64,000 nucleotides of DNA from Bacteroidota bacterium (GCA_013377005.1 JACABE010000012.1:34422-98421), one strand, 5' to 3'. Shown: positions 54,101 to 63,907, counted from the stretch's first letter. The notes: a model not told the origin generated them from the sequence alone. A program made the numbers and translations.

Positions 54101-55469
54101 TTCCATTACCACCATAAGTCATTACTCTTCCATCTCTCCATATTCCTCTTAAATAATTGTAATAATCCCATGCTTTATCTGGCTCTCCATTTACTGGATT
54201 TATATCATTGTTGTAATAAACAAATCTTCTCATACCAAAACGTTCGTCATCAACAATACCATTACCAAAGTTAACACCATTTATACTAAGAACAGTTGGG
54301 TTACCTGAAGAATTTAATTTTGGATTATCAAGAGAATCAGGATCCATGTAAGGACCTTGAAAGAAATCAACTCCAATAGCAGGAGGATTGCCTTCATAAG
54401 CCCAGTATTGACCAGCGCCATCAGTTGCCCTTCCATTATAGCAATAACCTAAACCTCTGGCGACATCGCATCCCACAAAATCATCATTATAAAATCCTAA
54501 GTCGGGATCAACCCATTGGCTAAAATAAGTTTGGGTTAAAGTATAAGTAGAGCGATTAATAATTTCATAAGTGTAAAAAGTCATATTATTAATTTCATCG
54601 TTGGTAGAAAATCCAAAAGCTTGAGCTCTTATTTCTAATCCAATCGAAGCTCCTTTAGATTCTGTATGATCATTTCCTTTATCATTAAAAACCCACCATA
54701 ACGTCATATCACCTTTAAGTACCTGATCAACCAATAAACCACCTTTAACTGTCACTCCATAAGGACTTGCTGGATCGCTCTCCATTGTTGGTTCAAGTGG
54801 TTTCCATGTTCCGTCAGGATTTTGGTTTTTAGGATCTGTTGGACAAAGAGAATTAGTGAAATCGTAATATGGATAATCACCATTTTCTGGATTATAATCA
54901 TAATTACCATCCAAATCACGAAATGGTGCCAAATATCTTGTTTGACCTTTTGAAACATCTCCATGAGCAGGCCATTTTTCAATTACAGTTGTTATTTTAG
55001 AAGGATCTGCAATAAAATCCTGTACTTCTTTTTTTGTAATTTTATAATGTCTGTCATATTCTTTACATACTTCAGAAGAAATATCAGCTGTACCATCAGT
55101 AGTTAAAGGACCTGTCCAATAATCTTGTCCATCCTGACGAAATCTTTGTGCTGCTAACTTTAAGTTACCATCAATATCTAATCCACCTATCCATAAAGCA
55201 GAGGCAAACATAGATGTTTTTCTACTTCCTCTTGGAATTTCATACTTAGAGGCAGTGAAATCCCACCACATATCACCACCTGTATTAATACGTGCTCTAA
55301 CATTATTAATATTTAAATCTGTAGAACCTGAAGCAGGTGCACATCTCTCTGACTTTGTCTGTTTGATGATGCTTTGCTTGATCTGACCTTTAAATTTTTC
55401 AGCAAAAACATTATTGCATAAGAAAAAACTTATAAGCGTCAAAAATAGTAAGCGATATATGTTTTTCAT
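51195..55469 (-). CDS. large secreted protein with a C-terminal T9SS-like domain
   Basis: About 1424 residues from the start MKNIYRLLFLTLISFFLC; a longer start at 55493 adds eight polar residues before the signal peptide. After the signal (cut near NVFAEKF) there is WWDFTASKYEIPRGSRKTSM and SALWIGGLDIDGNLKLAAQR, seen in large exported Bacteroidota proteins. The last 110 residues carry VVPNPYYAFSNYEE, VTIYTLTGTLVRQFSVD and GGIYIIHVKA, the FlgD-like/T9SS sorting-type fold. It ends WFGALRPTDLNSF instead of a basic tip. Function unknown; a PorV-like gene follows and a TonB receptor precedes it by 17 bases. Confidence 0.8.
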   Translation of the reverse strand: MKNIYRLLFLTLISFFLCNNVFAEKFKGQIKQSIIKQTKSERCAPASGSTDLNINNVRARINTGGDMWWDFTASKYEIPRGSRKTSMFASALWIGGLDIDGNLKLAAQRFRQDGQDYWTGPLTTDGTADISSEVCKEYDRHYKITKKEVQDFIADPSKITTVIEKWPAHGDVSKGQTRYLAPFRDLDGNYDYNPENGDYPYYDFTNSLCPTDPKNQNPDGTWKPLEPTMESDPASPYGVTVKGGLLVDQVLKGDMTLWWVFNDKGNDHTESKGASIGLEIRAQAFGFSTNDEINNMTFYTYEIINRSTYTLTQTYFSQWVDPDLGFYNDDFVGCDVARGLGYCYNGRATDGAGQYWAYEGNPPAIGVDFFQGPYMDPDSLDNPKLNSSGNPTVLSINGVNFGNGIVDDERFGMRRFVYYNNDINPVNGEPDKAWDYYNYLRGIWRDGRVMTYGGNGTTLGGVQCDFMFPDNTDPLFLGTGGVTVPGALWNEQTANNAPGDRRFMQSAGPFTLKPGAVNYVTVGIPWAKAPTGGPFASVKLLREVDDKCQALFDNCFKVLDGPDAPDLTVKELDRELILFISNRKGSNNEKEKYKELDVRINERSVLTTLTDTITSQSGDTTIHTTITKNDTILNDRYYKFEGYQIYQLADATVSIADLADLSKARLVKQCDLKNFDSDENSIGQLINYNKADNLNGALVPVEKVNGANLGISHTFKITEDEFASGDKRLVNHKKYYYIAIAYAYNQYKKYDPSLSDGLDGQKEPYLAGRKSASGEIRSITAIPHITSPEANGTQINATYGSTPKIKRIEGQGNGNLIIDLTQASIDALMSQTGSSYIVENPVYQNNSGPINVKVVDPLNVKPGNYTIKFSPGIQRDLSDSKWKLYNTDQNGNLVLIDESEVTINVNNEQIFVDLGLSVSIAQVSELATTSADVLDTNIKAPIENIVRDDGFLEATLTYADNTKQWLFGVPDQDASTIGFNWIRCGSVSSAVSTEYAIEDYYIKDVPSPTDPGRKQDFFLDKKEQYEKILGGTWAPYRFTSFQPNGPAYNEDPTKQMHISFAGDPSDHSNPRNLIANLSSVDVVFTADKSKWTRCPVLEMGEDNTLSIGGARKFQLRRSPSVNKEGVPDGDVNHPMGMGWFPGYAINVATGERLNIMFGEDSWLGGHNGNDMKWNPTSSYFDGSTLVFGGKHYIYIMGHNQLSTDAFDNCPAYDKGEWIYQNLKSGSTNRIRSVFYNAMWVTMPLAYPRLDDPSQIPTDAKVRLRVAKPYARYYSTPSVGASTVQNDNYPMYQFNTDDLATQKGVNAIAQSALDLIGVVPNPYYAFSNYEETQIDNRVRIINLPQKCIVTIYTLTGTLVRQFSVDKQGVTSGNGEALTSIDWDLKNFANIPISGGIYIIHVKADGIGEKTVKWFGALRPTDLNSF

Positions 55470-55510
55470 AAATTCGTTTTTATTTAAGTTCATTTATAAT
55501 ATATTTTTTA

Positions 55511-58500
55511 TTAAAAATTAAGTTCTAAGCCTAAACGTATTCTTCTTGGCAATGAATAGTTGTATGGAGAATCTGTTGATACAGAACGTAAATCTCTATA
55601 AGATTGAGGATCTTCATACGCGTTTATCTGAGATTGATATTTAGGATTTGTCAGATATCCATCATCATTAGGATTGCCTGTTGTTCCATAGACAGCTCTT
55701 ATATTTTGTGAATTTAATACGTTTAATACAGAAAGATAAATGTTTAAATCCAACATTCTGCTTCCAACTTTCAACATAAATGCTTTATTAATTTGTGCAT
55801 CTATCCAAAATTGCCAAGGTAAACGTGAACCATTTAATTGTCCAACAATTGTATTTTCATTGAAATCACGTTTTGTATAAGGTGTACCAGAACTACCATT
55901 GAAAGTTACATTAATACCTGTATTTTCAAATAATAGAATTGTTTTTACTTTATCTGTACCCTTTATTTTCTTTGTAATTTTAGGACCATTGTATTTTTTA
56001 CCGCCTTCAAAACGATAGTCTATAGATGCTTTTACTGCATGTCGTTGATCATAAGTAAGAGGAGTCATCGTTCTTAAATTAGGCTGACCTGAACTTACCA
56101 TTGCTTTTTGAGATTCGGAATTTGATCCTGTTCCGTTTGCAAATTGCAGCGTATAATTAGCAGAAACTCTGATATTACCTGTTCTTCTTAAATCATAGGC
56201 TACAGTTAAACCCTTAACTGTTCCAAAGTCAATATTAGTATAAGAAAGATAATTAGGATTAGGATCAGCACCGGTAAAACGCTTTGTTTGAACCTGATTT
56301 CTCATTTCGCGATAGAACGCTGAAAATTTTAAAGAAGATGAATTACTGATTTTTTGTTGAAATCCCAATTCATAATCTGTAGTTTGTTCAGGAAGTAAGT
56401 TTGGATTATTAACTGTATTGCTACCAGAATTAGCTATATATAAATAAGAAATAGGGTCTAATCTCAAGCCATCAGTAGGTCTTTTTGTAATTACATCATA
56501 ATGAGCAAAAAACAAAGCTTCGTCTGAAATTGGGAAAGAGAATGCAACGCGAGGCATGAAAGTTATTTGAGGATCATAATCCTTAAATGCATCAATGCTC
56601 ACACTGGTTTGATCTTTGTTTACCCTATAAGGTGTTGGGCTTCCTGAATTTCCACTTATTGCAGTTGGGTCAGAAACAACAGTTCCTGTAGCACTATACC
56701 AAACGTTTCCACTTCTATATCCTAGAATATTTGGAGAGGAAGATTTATAATCGTCCACATATACAACATAATCAGATCCAATATTTGAAGGATGACTACC
56801 ACCATTTGTTTTATTTAAAGAACCTGTAACATCTTTTACAGTTTTAGAATCGTAGAATAAATAAGGATCTTTTAATACCATTTGATTGGCATCAAAACGG
56901 TCAACACGAACCCCTACATTAAAAATTAAATCATTGAATGCAAATTTATCCTGAATATAACCAGCCATATATAAAGGCTCAAAAGCACCAATTTCACGTT
57001 TATATCTGCCATTTTCATCTTTTGCAGTAAAGAAATCATTTAAAGATGGTTTACTACTTAATTTTTTCCCTTTATAATCATATCCATAATAATTGATAAG
57101 AGGATTATCTCTATTATTTCCACTTTCTAACAATTCGTCTGGACTGAACATCTCAATAGAATAAGTAGAAGGATCATATTTATCAATATCAATCCAATCA
57201 TTAATAGAATGACCATTAACCGGCATACCTAATTTTTGTCGTAGATTAATATCAAAAGTTGATTGTTTGGCTTGATTATAGATAAAATTATAATAAATAG
57301 TATCTTGTAAGCCACCTAAACGTAAATAAGGATCACTTGTGTTAATCTGATCTATATGACTATTTGTTAGCGTTCTGGCTAATTCCCACAACCTAGCAGG
57401 AGAGTAACCAACGTTTCTTTCTGTAATTTGTTCATATTGAATTCCAAATTCAAAAGCATGGTTTCCAATATCTGCAGATCCATTTAAACTGATTCCAATC
57501 TGAGTATTATCATAAAGATTATAACCATCATAAACAGTTCCTGTTCTGTTATATAAGCTATAAACTGGTTTGGGGGTGTCTCCGTTTCGCATTCCACTCA
57601 TAGATTGTATTGTAAGTAGATTTGCAAAAGCATTTTGTCCAAAAGAATTATAAAGCTGAGAAGTGTAATTGGCTAAAGTTGGGTTTATTTCAGAACGTTC
57701 AAATGTAACATTGGCAGGAGAATAATTTGCCATTACTAAAGCGTTATCATACACAATACCTGCTACGGTATCAGAACCTGTAATAAAAGTTGGCTTCATA
57801 GTTGTTGTAAATTTCCCAACATAACCATAATTAAACAAATTATCTTTATGATTTCTATCTTGAAGTGTTTGATTGGTTTTAGAATAATCGGCCTGAATTT
57901 GATAAAATACATTTTTAATCAATGATTTACTATCTTTTTCTGCAGGAAAACGTTGAGTAAATTTTCCATTAACACTCCAGGTAGTTAAAATGAATTCACC
58001 ATTATTGGTAGAGTTAAGTAAAGAATTTGCACGACTCCAGCTTCTACCTTTGTCATAACTAAAATTACCTCCAAACTGTAAGTTTGTTGTTTTAGTAGTA
58101 CGAACATCAACCTTTCCTGAAAAATTAGCACTATAATCAGCACCATCTTCCTTTGAATATATTTTTTCTAAATCTGACATTCTAAGAAAGTCAGCATTGT
58201 ATCTTACTACACCATTTTCAATACGCAAAGGGTTTTGCTCAAGATAAGTTCTTTTTGTATCATTAACTTTATAATCACCATTAGCAAATGGTCTAGTGTC
58301 TTTAGTATACCCGAATTCACCTGCTATAAAGAAACCTAATAAGGAAGATTTTTTATCATCTTTATTTTTCAATAAAGGTCCTGTTAAATTAAATGAAAAC
58401 AAATTTCTTCCGAATTTGTCAAGAAATTGAGATGTAACAAACTCTAAACCTCCACCAAATTCACGAGAAGGACCTGTAGTAACAATATTCATTACACCAC

Positions 58501-59152
58501 CCGTAGCTTCACCATATTTAGCAGGTATACCTCCTAAAATCATACTTACTTCTCCCATGGCAGATTTAGGTAAGTTTACATTTCCTCTAACTCTAACACC
58601 ATCTACGTAGGTAACTGTACTTCCATCATCCGAACGAGCTCCCCTAACACTACCCATAGCACCATCCACAGACTGAACACCACCCATAGTAGCAGCAACG
58701 GATTCTGCAGTACGACCGGGCATTCTGGAAATATCTTCTGAAGTAAGAGTAGCTCCACTTGATGTTTGATCTCGAGAAATCAAAGGCACTTTATAATCTA
58801 CTACTGTGAAAGTTTCCAACGTAGTACTTGTCGGTTCCATAACAATATTGTTAAAGGTCATTTTGTCAGCATTGATGATGACACCTTTTATTAACAAAGG
58901 TTTGTATCCAACATAAGTTGCTTTAACATCATAGTGACCTGCTGGTATTGGCTTAATAGTATAGTTACCATCAAAATCCGTTGTACCACCACCAAATTGT
59001 TTTCCTGCCTGCTCAATAATAATATTGGCAAATGCAATGGGTTCTTTGGTATCCTTATCGGTAATTTTACCTTTAAGTTCTCCCGACTGCGAAAACACCA
59101 TCAGATTGACTGACAGTAAGATTCCTAATGAAAAGAATAATTTTTTCAACAT
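55511..59152 (-). CDS. TonB-dependent outer-membrane receptor
   Basis: 1213 residues. After the signal peptide (cut near MVFSQSGE) comes a carboxypeptidase-regulatory-like (CarboxypepD_reg) domain, GKITDKDTKEPIAFANIIIE and GGTTDFDGNYTIKPIPAGHY, then the plug with VTYVDGVRVRGNVNLPKSAM and IPAKYGEATGGVMNIVTTGP (about residues 180-230), then a long barrel ending in RRIRLGLELNF with a terminal Phe. It lacks a SusD partner; instead the next gene is a large T9SS-type secreted protein and then PorV. The ligand is unknown. Confidence 0.92.
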   Translation of the reverse strand: MLKKLFFSLGILLSVNLMVFSQSGELKGKITDKDTKEPIAFANIIIEQAGKQFGGGTTDFDGNYTIKPIPAGHYDVKATYVGYKPLLIKGVIINADKMTFNNIVMEPTSTTLETFTVVDYKVPLISRDQTSSGATLTSEDISRMPGRTAESVAATMGGVQSVDGAMGSVRGARSDDGSTVTYVDGVRVRGNVNLPKSAMGEVSMILGGIPAKYGEATGGVMNIVTTGPSREFGGGLEFVTSQFLDKFGRNLFSFNLTGPLLKNKDDKKSSLLGFFIAGEFGYTKDTRPFANGDYKVNDTKRTYLEQNPLRIENGVVRYNADFLRMSDLEKIYSKEDGADYSANFSGKVDVRTTKTTNLQFGGNFSYDKGRSWSRANSLLNSTNNGEFILTTWSVNGKFTQRFPAEKDSKSLIKNVFYQIQADYSKTNQTLQDRNHKDNLFNYGYVGKFTTTMKPTFITGSDTVAGIVYDNALVMANYSPANVTFERSEINPTLANYTSQLYNSFGQNAFANLLTIQSMSGMRNGDTPKPVYSLYNRTGTVYDGYNLYDNTQIGISLNGSADIGNHAFEFGIQYEQITERNVGYSPARLWELARTLTNSHIDQINTSDPYLRLGGLQDTIYYNFIYNQAKQSTFDINLRQKLGMPVNGHSINDWIDIDKYDPSTYSIEMFSPDELLESGNNRDNPLINYYGYDYKGKKLSSKPSLNDFFTAKDENGRYKREIGAFEPLYMAGYIQDKFAFNDLIFNVGVRVDRFDANQMVLKDPYLFYDSKTVKDVTGSLNKTNGGSHPSNIGSDYVVYVDDYKSSSPNILGYRSGNVWYSATGTVVSDPTAISGNSGSPTPYRVNKDQTSVSIDAFKDYDPQITFMPRVAFSFPISDEALFFAHYDVITKRPTDGLRLDPISYLYIANSGSNTVNNPNLLPEQTTDYELGFQQKISNSSSLKFSAFYREMRNQVQTKRFTGADPNPNYLSYTNIDFGTVKGLTVAYDLRRTGNIRVSANYTLQFANGTGSNSESQKAMVSSGQPNLRTMTPLTYDQRHAVKASIDYRFEGGKKYNGPKITKKIKGTDKVKTILLFENTGINVTFNGSSGTPYTKRDFNENTIVGQLNGSRLPWQFWIDAQINKAFMLKVGSRMLDLNIYLSVLNVLNSQNIRAVYGTTGNPNDDGYLTNPKYQSQINAYEDPQSYRDLRSVSTDSPYNYSLPRRIRLGLELNF

Positions 59153-59437
59153 ACACCTGTAAATTAATGTTAGAATTAATGTGCGTTTTTTTAAGGGGGT
59201 AAAATTATAAAAAAAAATGATACTCCCTCATTATTATTTTAGTTTACTATTATTTTTTATTTAATTTGAGTAATTATTGTTTTGAGTAATTTTAATTTGT
59301 CCAAAAAACAACTAACTTTATTATTTCATTTACAAAAGGAAAAATTTTTATATAAATGAATTTAATTATTTTAACTTTTAGTATTGGAAAATTTTTATAA
59401 AAGTAATACTATCTTCTTATTTAATAAATAAGAAATC

Positions 59438-59468
59438 AGTTTACGGTATCTATTAAAAAGTTTACGGT
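59438..59468 (-). promoter_or_regulatory. candidate LytTR operator (paired direct repeat)
   Basis: ACCGTAAACT occurs twice on the minus strand (59438-59447 and 59459-59468), exactly 21 bases apart, which is two helical turns. LytTR regulators bind such pairs of about 9-base direct repeats. The site is downstream of the LytTR gene and 286 bases upstream of the receptor ATG. Confidence 0.6.
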
Positions 59469-59490
59469 TAACCTACCCTATTTCTGATTT

Positions 59491-59531
59491 TTAAAAAATT
59501 CTGTTATCATTGCAGAAATAGAATTTTTTAA
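59491..59531 (-). terminator. possible terminator after the LytTR gene
   Basis: TTAAAAAATTCT at 59491-59502 pairs perfectly with AGAATTTTTTAA at 59520-59531, loop of 17. The stem is AT-only apart from one C-G pair, so it is weak. Confidence 0.4.
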
Positions 59532-59574
59532 TGGAAATTAAAAAAAAATCTAATCAGAAAAAATATCAATAATC

Positions 59575-60339
59575 TTATAAGTGGCTTAATATATCAATAA
59601 TACTTTCACGTTTTCTTCTTGATACAGGTATTTTGCTTCCATCAATCATAAGAATATAGCCCCCATCGACTTTTAAATAGCTTTTAATATACTTAAGGTT
59701 TACCAAATGCGATTTGTGAGGTCTGATAAAATTAAAATCACTTAACATTTCTTCATTTTGTTTTAATGTTTTGGAAATTAATATTGGGTTTCCAACAGTT
59801 AGGAAAAATTTTGTGTAATAATCATCTGATTCACATCTTATTATTTCATCAGTACTAAGCACATGTATACCTTCTGAAGTAGATAATATTATCTTTCTAG
59901 GTTCTGAATTCGAAGATTTCATATTGTCGAGTAGAACCTTAATATTTTTATTTATTTGTCCTTTATCCTGTTTTTGAATATATTTCCCTATTGAATCTTT
60001 TAAATCATCGGGGTTAATAGGTTTTAACAAAAAATCTAATGCACTGTATTTTATCGCCTTAATAGCATATTGATCGTGTGCTGTTGTAAATATTACTTCA
60101 AAGTTAAAATTATCAAATGCTTCTAAAAAGTTAAATCCACTACCGTCAGGCATTTGAACATCAAGAAATACTATATCTGGATTATGGGTTTTTACTTTTT
60201 CAATTCCATCCTTACATCCCTCTGCTTGAGCTAGAACAAATATATCTGGGCAATACCTATCTATTAGTCCAATTAAAACTTCTCTTGATTTTTTCTCGTC
60301 ATCAATAATTATTGCTTTTATCATTTTATAATTTTTCAT
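59575..60339 (-). CDS. LytTR family response regulator
   Basis: 254 residues. Receiver domain with the acidic pair in IIIDDEKKSREVL, phospho-acceptor Asp60 in IVFLDVQMPDGSGF, and the Lys in FLLKPINPDDLK near 107; then a LytTR DNA-binding domain from about 150 (IILSTSEGIHVLSTDEIIRC, NFIRPHKSHLVNLKYIKSYL). It is 3 bases downstream of the histidine kinase stop, so they form a pair. A second ATG six codons in is a possible start. Confidence 0.93.
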   Translation of the reverse strand: MKNYKMIKAIIIDDEKKSREVLIGLIDRYCPDIFVLAQAEGCKDGIEKVKTHNPDIVFLDVQMPDGSGFNFLEAFDNFNFEVIFTTAHDQYAIKAIKYSALDFLLKPINPDDLKDSIGKYIQKQDKGQINKNIKVLLDNMKSSNSEPRKIILSTSEGIHVLSTDEIIRCESDDYYTKFFLTVGNPILISKTLKQNEEMLSDFNFIRPHKSHLVNLKYIKSYLKVDGGYILMIDGSKIPVSRRKRESIIDILSHL

Positions 60340-60342
60340 GGG

Positions 60343-63300
60343 TTAAACTTCTTTAAAGACAATCATTAATTCAATACGTGTTCCTTCTGCTATTCCATTA
60401 TCATCTATTAAATCTATTACTTTAACTGAAAGCTGGTCTTTATTCCTTTTATTTAATATTTCAAGCCGTTCCTGAGTTATTAGCATTCCACTCGACTTAT
60501 GCATTATTCCGGATTGTTCACGTATTTTCATTGCGGCTGTTCTTCCGATTCCATTATCTTGAATAATACAAAGAATATAGTTATCTTTTAGCTTTAGCTC
60601 AATTTTTAATTCTCCTTGCTGTTTCCTATGAATTAATCCATGAATAATAGCATTTTCAATATAGGGTTGAATTATCATTGGTGGGATGGCAGTAAATTCT
60701 TCTTCGATTTCGGAATCCAAAATTATAAAATAATTAAAAATATTATCGTACCTCAGCTTTTCCAAATCAAGATAGAGCTTAATGACTTTTATTTCTTCCT
60801 GCAATACAACGAATGTTTGTTGCGAATTATTCAGAATCAATCGCATTAATTGAGAGAAACGAGATAAATAATGTATTGCTTTATCAGTATCTTTTTCTAT
60901 TACAAAACTTTGTATTGAGTTTAAAGAATTAAATAAAAAATGTGGGTTCATTTGTAACCTAAGTGATTTTTGCTCAAGTTCAAATAATTGTTTCTGAATT
61001 GTAAGCATTTGCCGCTCAACTTCATGTTTTTTGCTGATTCTTTTTATCCGCCATACCATTATTGCCCAAATACTTATTATAATAAGTACAATAACAACTA
61101 TATAAAATAATAAAGTTTTATACCAAGGTGACTTAATCTGAATATATATCTTTATTCCATTTTCATTCCATACACCATCATTATTTGAACCTTTTACTCT
61201 AAATATATATTTCCCGGGATCAACAGCTGTATAATCAGCAAATCGACGTGTAGCATTTGTATAATTCCATGCTTTGTCAAATTTTTCAAGACAAAACGCA
61301 TATTTATTCTTGTAGGAGTTCACATAATCTAATGAAGCAAATTCAAAAGAGAAAAAATTTTCGTTATAATTTAAGTTCAAGGTATCTCCGTCTTTTAAAC
61401 TTATCGGAACTTCTACATTAAATAATTTAAAAGATGTAATTGTAATGAGTGGCACATTCTTATTCATCTGAATTTCTTCAGGGTAAAATGTATTTAAACC
61501 ATTCATCCCACCAAAAAACAATTCACCTTCCTCATCTACTAAGGCTGCACCAAAATTAAATTCATGGCTTTGAACGCCATCTTTTACATCAAAATTCGTA
61601 AAATTTTCGGTCGCAAGATTAAATTTTGACAGCCCAAAATTCGTACTTAGCCAAAAATCACCATTTTTATCTTCTATTGTAGAATATACAACATTATTAG
61701 GCAATCCATTAGCTTCTGTATAATGTTTTGATTCTTTAGTAACGGGATTAAATCTATTTAAACCTCCCCCCATTGTTCCTAGCCAATAGAATCCATTTTT
61801 ATCTTGATAAATAGAAAATATCATATCACTACTGATACTCTTTTTGTTATTGGGGTCATGAAAATAATTATAAAAACGTTTAGTCTCTCTGTCAAATCTA
61901 TTTAATCCATGATAAGTTCCTACCCAAACAATACCATTTCTATCTTCATAAATAGGATAAATCGTATTGCTAGATATAGAATATTTATCGCTTGAATTAT
62001 GTTGGTAATTTGTAAATTTATCCTTTTCTGGATTTAATACACATAATCCACCAAATTCAGTGCCTGCCCATATATCACCATACTTATCTTCGTATAATGA
62101 CATTAATCTATTAGTAGTTAATCCATTTTTTTGAATTGGGTCGTATTGATAATGTCTGAAAACCTTTGTTTTAGTATTATATTTATCCAACCCAGCATCC
62201 AAAGTTGCAACCCAAACAATATTATCTCGTTTATGGTCAATAACAATCATCCTTACACTATTGCTCGCCAAACTATTTTTATTGTTAGGTTGATGGGTTA
62301 TGAAAGAGAATTCTTTCGATTGTTTATTATATATATTTATACCTTGATTAGTTGCAATCCAAATATCTCCTTTCTTATCACTTACAATTGACCAAACTAA
62401 ATTATTATTTATACTTTTATTATCTTTATCATTTAAATGAATAAAATGCCTGAATTTTTTTGTTTGTTTATCAATCTTGTTTAAACCTCCCCACGCAGTA
62501 CCTATCCATATATTTCCCGATTTGTCTTCATAAATACAATTGATGTAGTTATTACTTAAACTTGTTTTATCATTAGAAATTGATGTATAGGAATAAAACC
62601 GATGATCATTCGGGTTCATATAATTAAGACCACCTCCCATTGTTCCAATCCACAAAATATCATTTTTATCTTGAATGATTGCCTTTACATCATTATTACT
62701 TAAAGATAAAGAATTATTAGACTGATTTTTAAATGATATAAAACCATTAGTCTTTTTATCAAATTTGTTTAAACCATTATTTGTTCCAATCCATAGAATT
62801 TTATTTTTATCTATAAAGATACAATTAATAAAATCACTACTAATTGATTCTTTAACTGTAATATTGTGATAATAGTGTGAGAATATATTAGTTTTCAGAT
62901 TCAAACGATTTAAACCCTTTTGAGTTGCTATCCACAAAAAACCATTTGGGTCATAAAATAAATGATTGATCGAATTATTACTTAATGAATTTGCATTATT
63001 AGGATTCAGGTAAAAACGAGTAACTCTACCTGTTTTTTTATTTAGCCGATTCAAACCATCATTGGTCCCAACCCACAAAAAACCATTTTCATCTTCGCAA
63101 ATTGTATTGATATAATCACTTGATAAACTACTATTGTCAAACACATTACATTTATATTGAATAAAGGATTGGGTTTGAGGATTATATTTATTAAGACCGT
63201 TTTCAGTTCCTATCCAAATAAGCCCTTTTTTATCTTGAAACAAAGCTCTAATACTTGGACTACTAATTCCTGATTTTGCATTAAAATAATCCGGTCGAAT

Positions 63301-63531
63301 GATGAAAAACCCATAGCCATCGAATCTATTCAGTCCATCCCAAGTTCCAAACCACATATAGCCTTCTTTATCCTGAATAATAGCTTGAACAGAATTTTGC
63401 GACAAGCCCTTATCCAACTTCAGGATTTCCGATGAAATTTGTTCAAATTTTATATTAGAATTTATCTGACTGTAAAGCGAAGTAAAAACCAAAATAAAAA
63501 AAAGTATAAATATTTGCTTTATTTTTTTCAC
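60343..63531 (-). CDS. two-component propeller sensor histidine kinase (LytS-type)
   Basis: 1062 residues. A signal peptide or anchor (ends near LYSQINSN) is followed by about 14 Reg_prop propeller repeats (such as IIQDKEGYMWFGTWDGLNRF), a Y_Y_Y domain (VDPGKYIFRVKGSNNDGVWN near 775), one membrane helix near 800-822, a short coiled coil, and a HisKA/LytS core with His864 in MNPHFLFNSLNSIQ and the ATPase GIGRTAAMK motif preceded by IIQDNGIG. It senses an outside ligand through the propeller and phosphorylates the LytTR partner. Ligand unknown; the adjacent receptor operon is a likely target. Confidence 0.94.
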   Translation of the reverse strand: MKKIKQIFILFFILVFTSLYSQINSNIKFEQISSEILKLDKGLSQNSVQAIIQDKEGYMWFGTWDGLNRFDGYGFFIIRPDYFNAKSGISSPSIRALFQDKKGLIWIGTENGLNKYNPQTQSFIQYKCNVFDNSSLSSDYINTICEDENGFLWVGTNDGLNRLNKKTGRVTRFYLNPNNANSLSNNSINHLFYDPNGFLWIATQKGLNRLNLKTNIFSHYYHNITVKESISSDFINCIFIDKNKILWIGTNNGLNKFDKKTNGFISFKNQSNNSLSLSNNDVKAIIQDKNDILWIGTMGGGLNYMNPNDHRFYSYTSISNDKTSLSNNYINCIYEDKSGNIWIGTAWGGLNKIDKQTKKFRHFIHLNDKDNKSINNNLVWSIVSDKKGDIWIATNQGINIYNKQSKEFSFITHQPNNKNSLASNSVRMIVIDHKRDNIVWVATLDAGLDKYNTKTKVFRHYQYDPIQKNGLTTNRLMSLYEDKYGDIWAGTEFGGLCVLNPEKDKFTNYQHNSSDKYSISSNTIYPIYEDRNGIVWVGTYHGLNRFDRETKRFYNYFHDPNNKKSISSDMIFSIYQDKNGFYWLGTMGGGLNRFNPVTKESKHYTEANGLPNNVVYSTIEDKNGDFWLSTNFGLSKFNLATENFTNFDVKDGVQSHEFNFGAALVDEEGELFFGGMNGLNTFYPEEIQMNKNVPLITITSFKLFNVEVPISLKDGDTLNLNYNENFFSFEFASLDYVNSYKNKYAFCLEKFDKAWNYTNATRRFADYTAVDPGKYIFRVKGSNNDGVWNENGIKIYIQIKSPWYKTLLFYIVVIVLIIISIWAIMVWRIKRISKKHEVERQMLTIQKQLFELEQKSLRLQMNPHFLFNSLNSIQSFVIEKDTDKAIHYLSRFSQLMRLILNNSQQTFVVLQEEIKVIKLYLDLEKLRYDNIFNYFIILDSEIEEEFTAIPPMIIQPYIENAIIHGLIHRKQQGELKIELKLKDNYILCIIQDNGIGRTAAMKIREQSGIMHKSSGMLITQERLEILNKRNKDQLSVKVIDLIDDNGIAEGTRIELMIVFKEV

Positions 63532-63604
63532 TCAGTAAGTATAAAGTTTACAAAGCTGTAAAGTTAAAATAAAATTTAGTAATTAGGGTTAATATTCCAT
63601 ACTT

Positions 63605-63907
63605 TTATTCTGATGATTTAGGGCAAGTATTAGGTTTATGCGAAAACCACCTTTTCAAGAAACATTCTTTTTTAATATAACTTGCTTTTGAAGACTTCTC
63701 TTTGTTAGCTTTCATTCTGATTCTTGTATCTTTAGTTTGATTTTTCAGATGCTTCTCTTTACCTTCTTCATACAATTTTTCTGCTTGTCGGTCTTTTTCT
63801 TCTCTTTGCTTTTCAACTTGATTTTGTCGCTGTGAAGCTGAATTTGTTCTACAAGAATTTATAAGAGGAATTAAACATATTAATATTAATATAAATTTTT
63901 TGCTCAT
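63605..63907 (-). CDS. small lysine-rich lipoprotein
   Basis: 100 residues with a signal peptide ending in the lipobox LINSC (Cys at about 19). The mature part is very polar and basic: NQVEKQREEKDRQAEKLYEE forms a likely coiled coil, then a Lys-rich middle, and the end KRWFSHKPNTCPKSSE with a Cys. I do not recognise a family. It is separate from the kinase gene by 73 bases on the same strand. Confidence 0.6.
   Translation of the reverse strand: MSKKFILILICLIPLINSCRTNSASQRQNQVEKQREEKDRQAEKLYEEGKEKHLKNQTKDTRIRMKANKEKSSKASYIKKECFLKRWFSHKPNTCPKSSE

Larger units (their letters stand above)
59153..59574. other. intergenic region between receptor and LytTR genes
   Basis: 422 bases, AT-rich. It contains a direct repeat likely bound by the LytTR regulator (59438-59468) and an inverted repeat (59491-59531). 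No canonical TAnnTTTG was found upstream of the receptor, and no gene. Confidence 0.6.
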
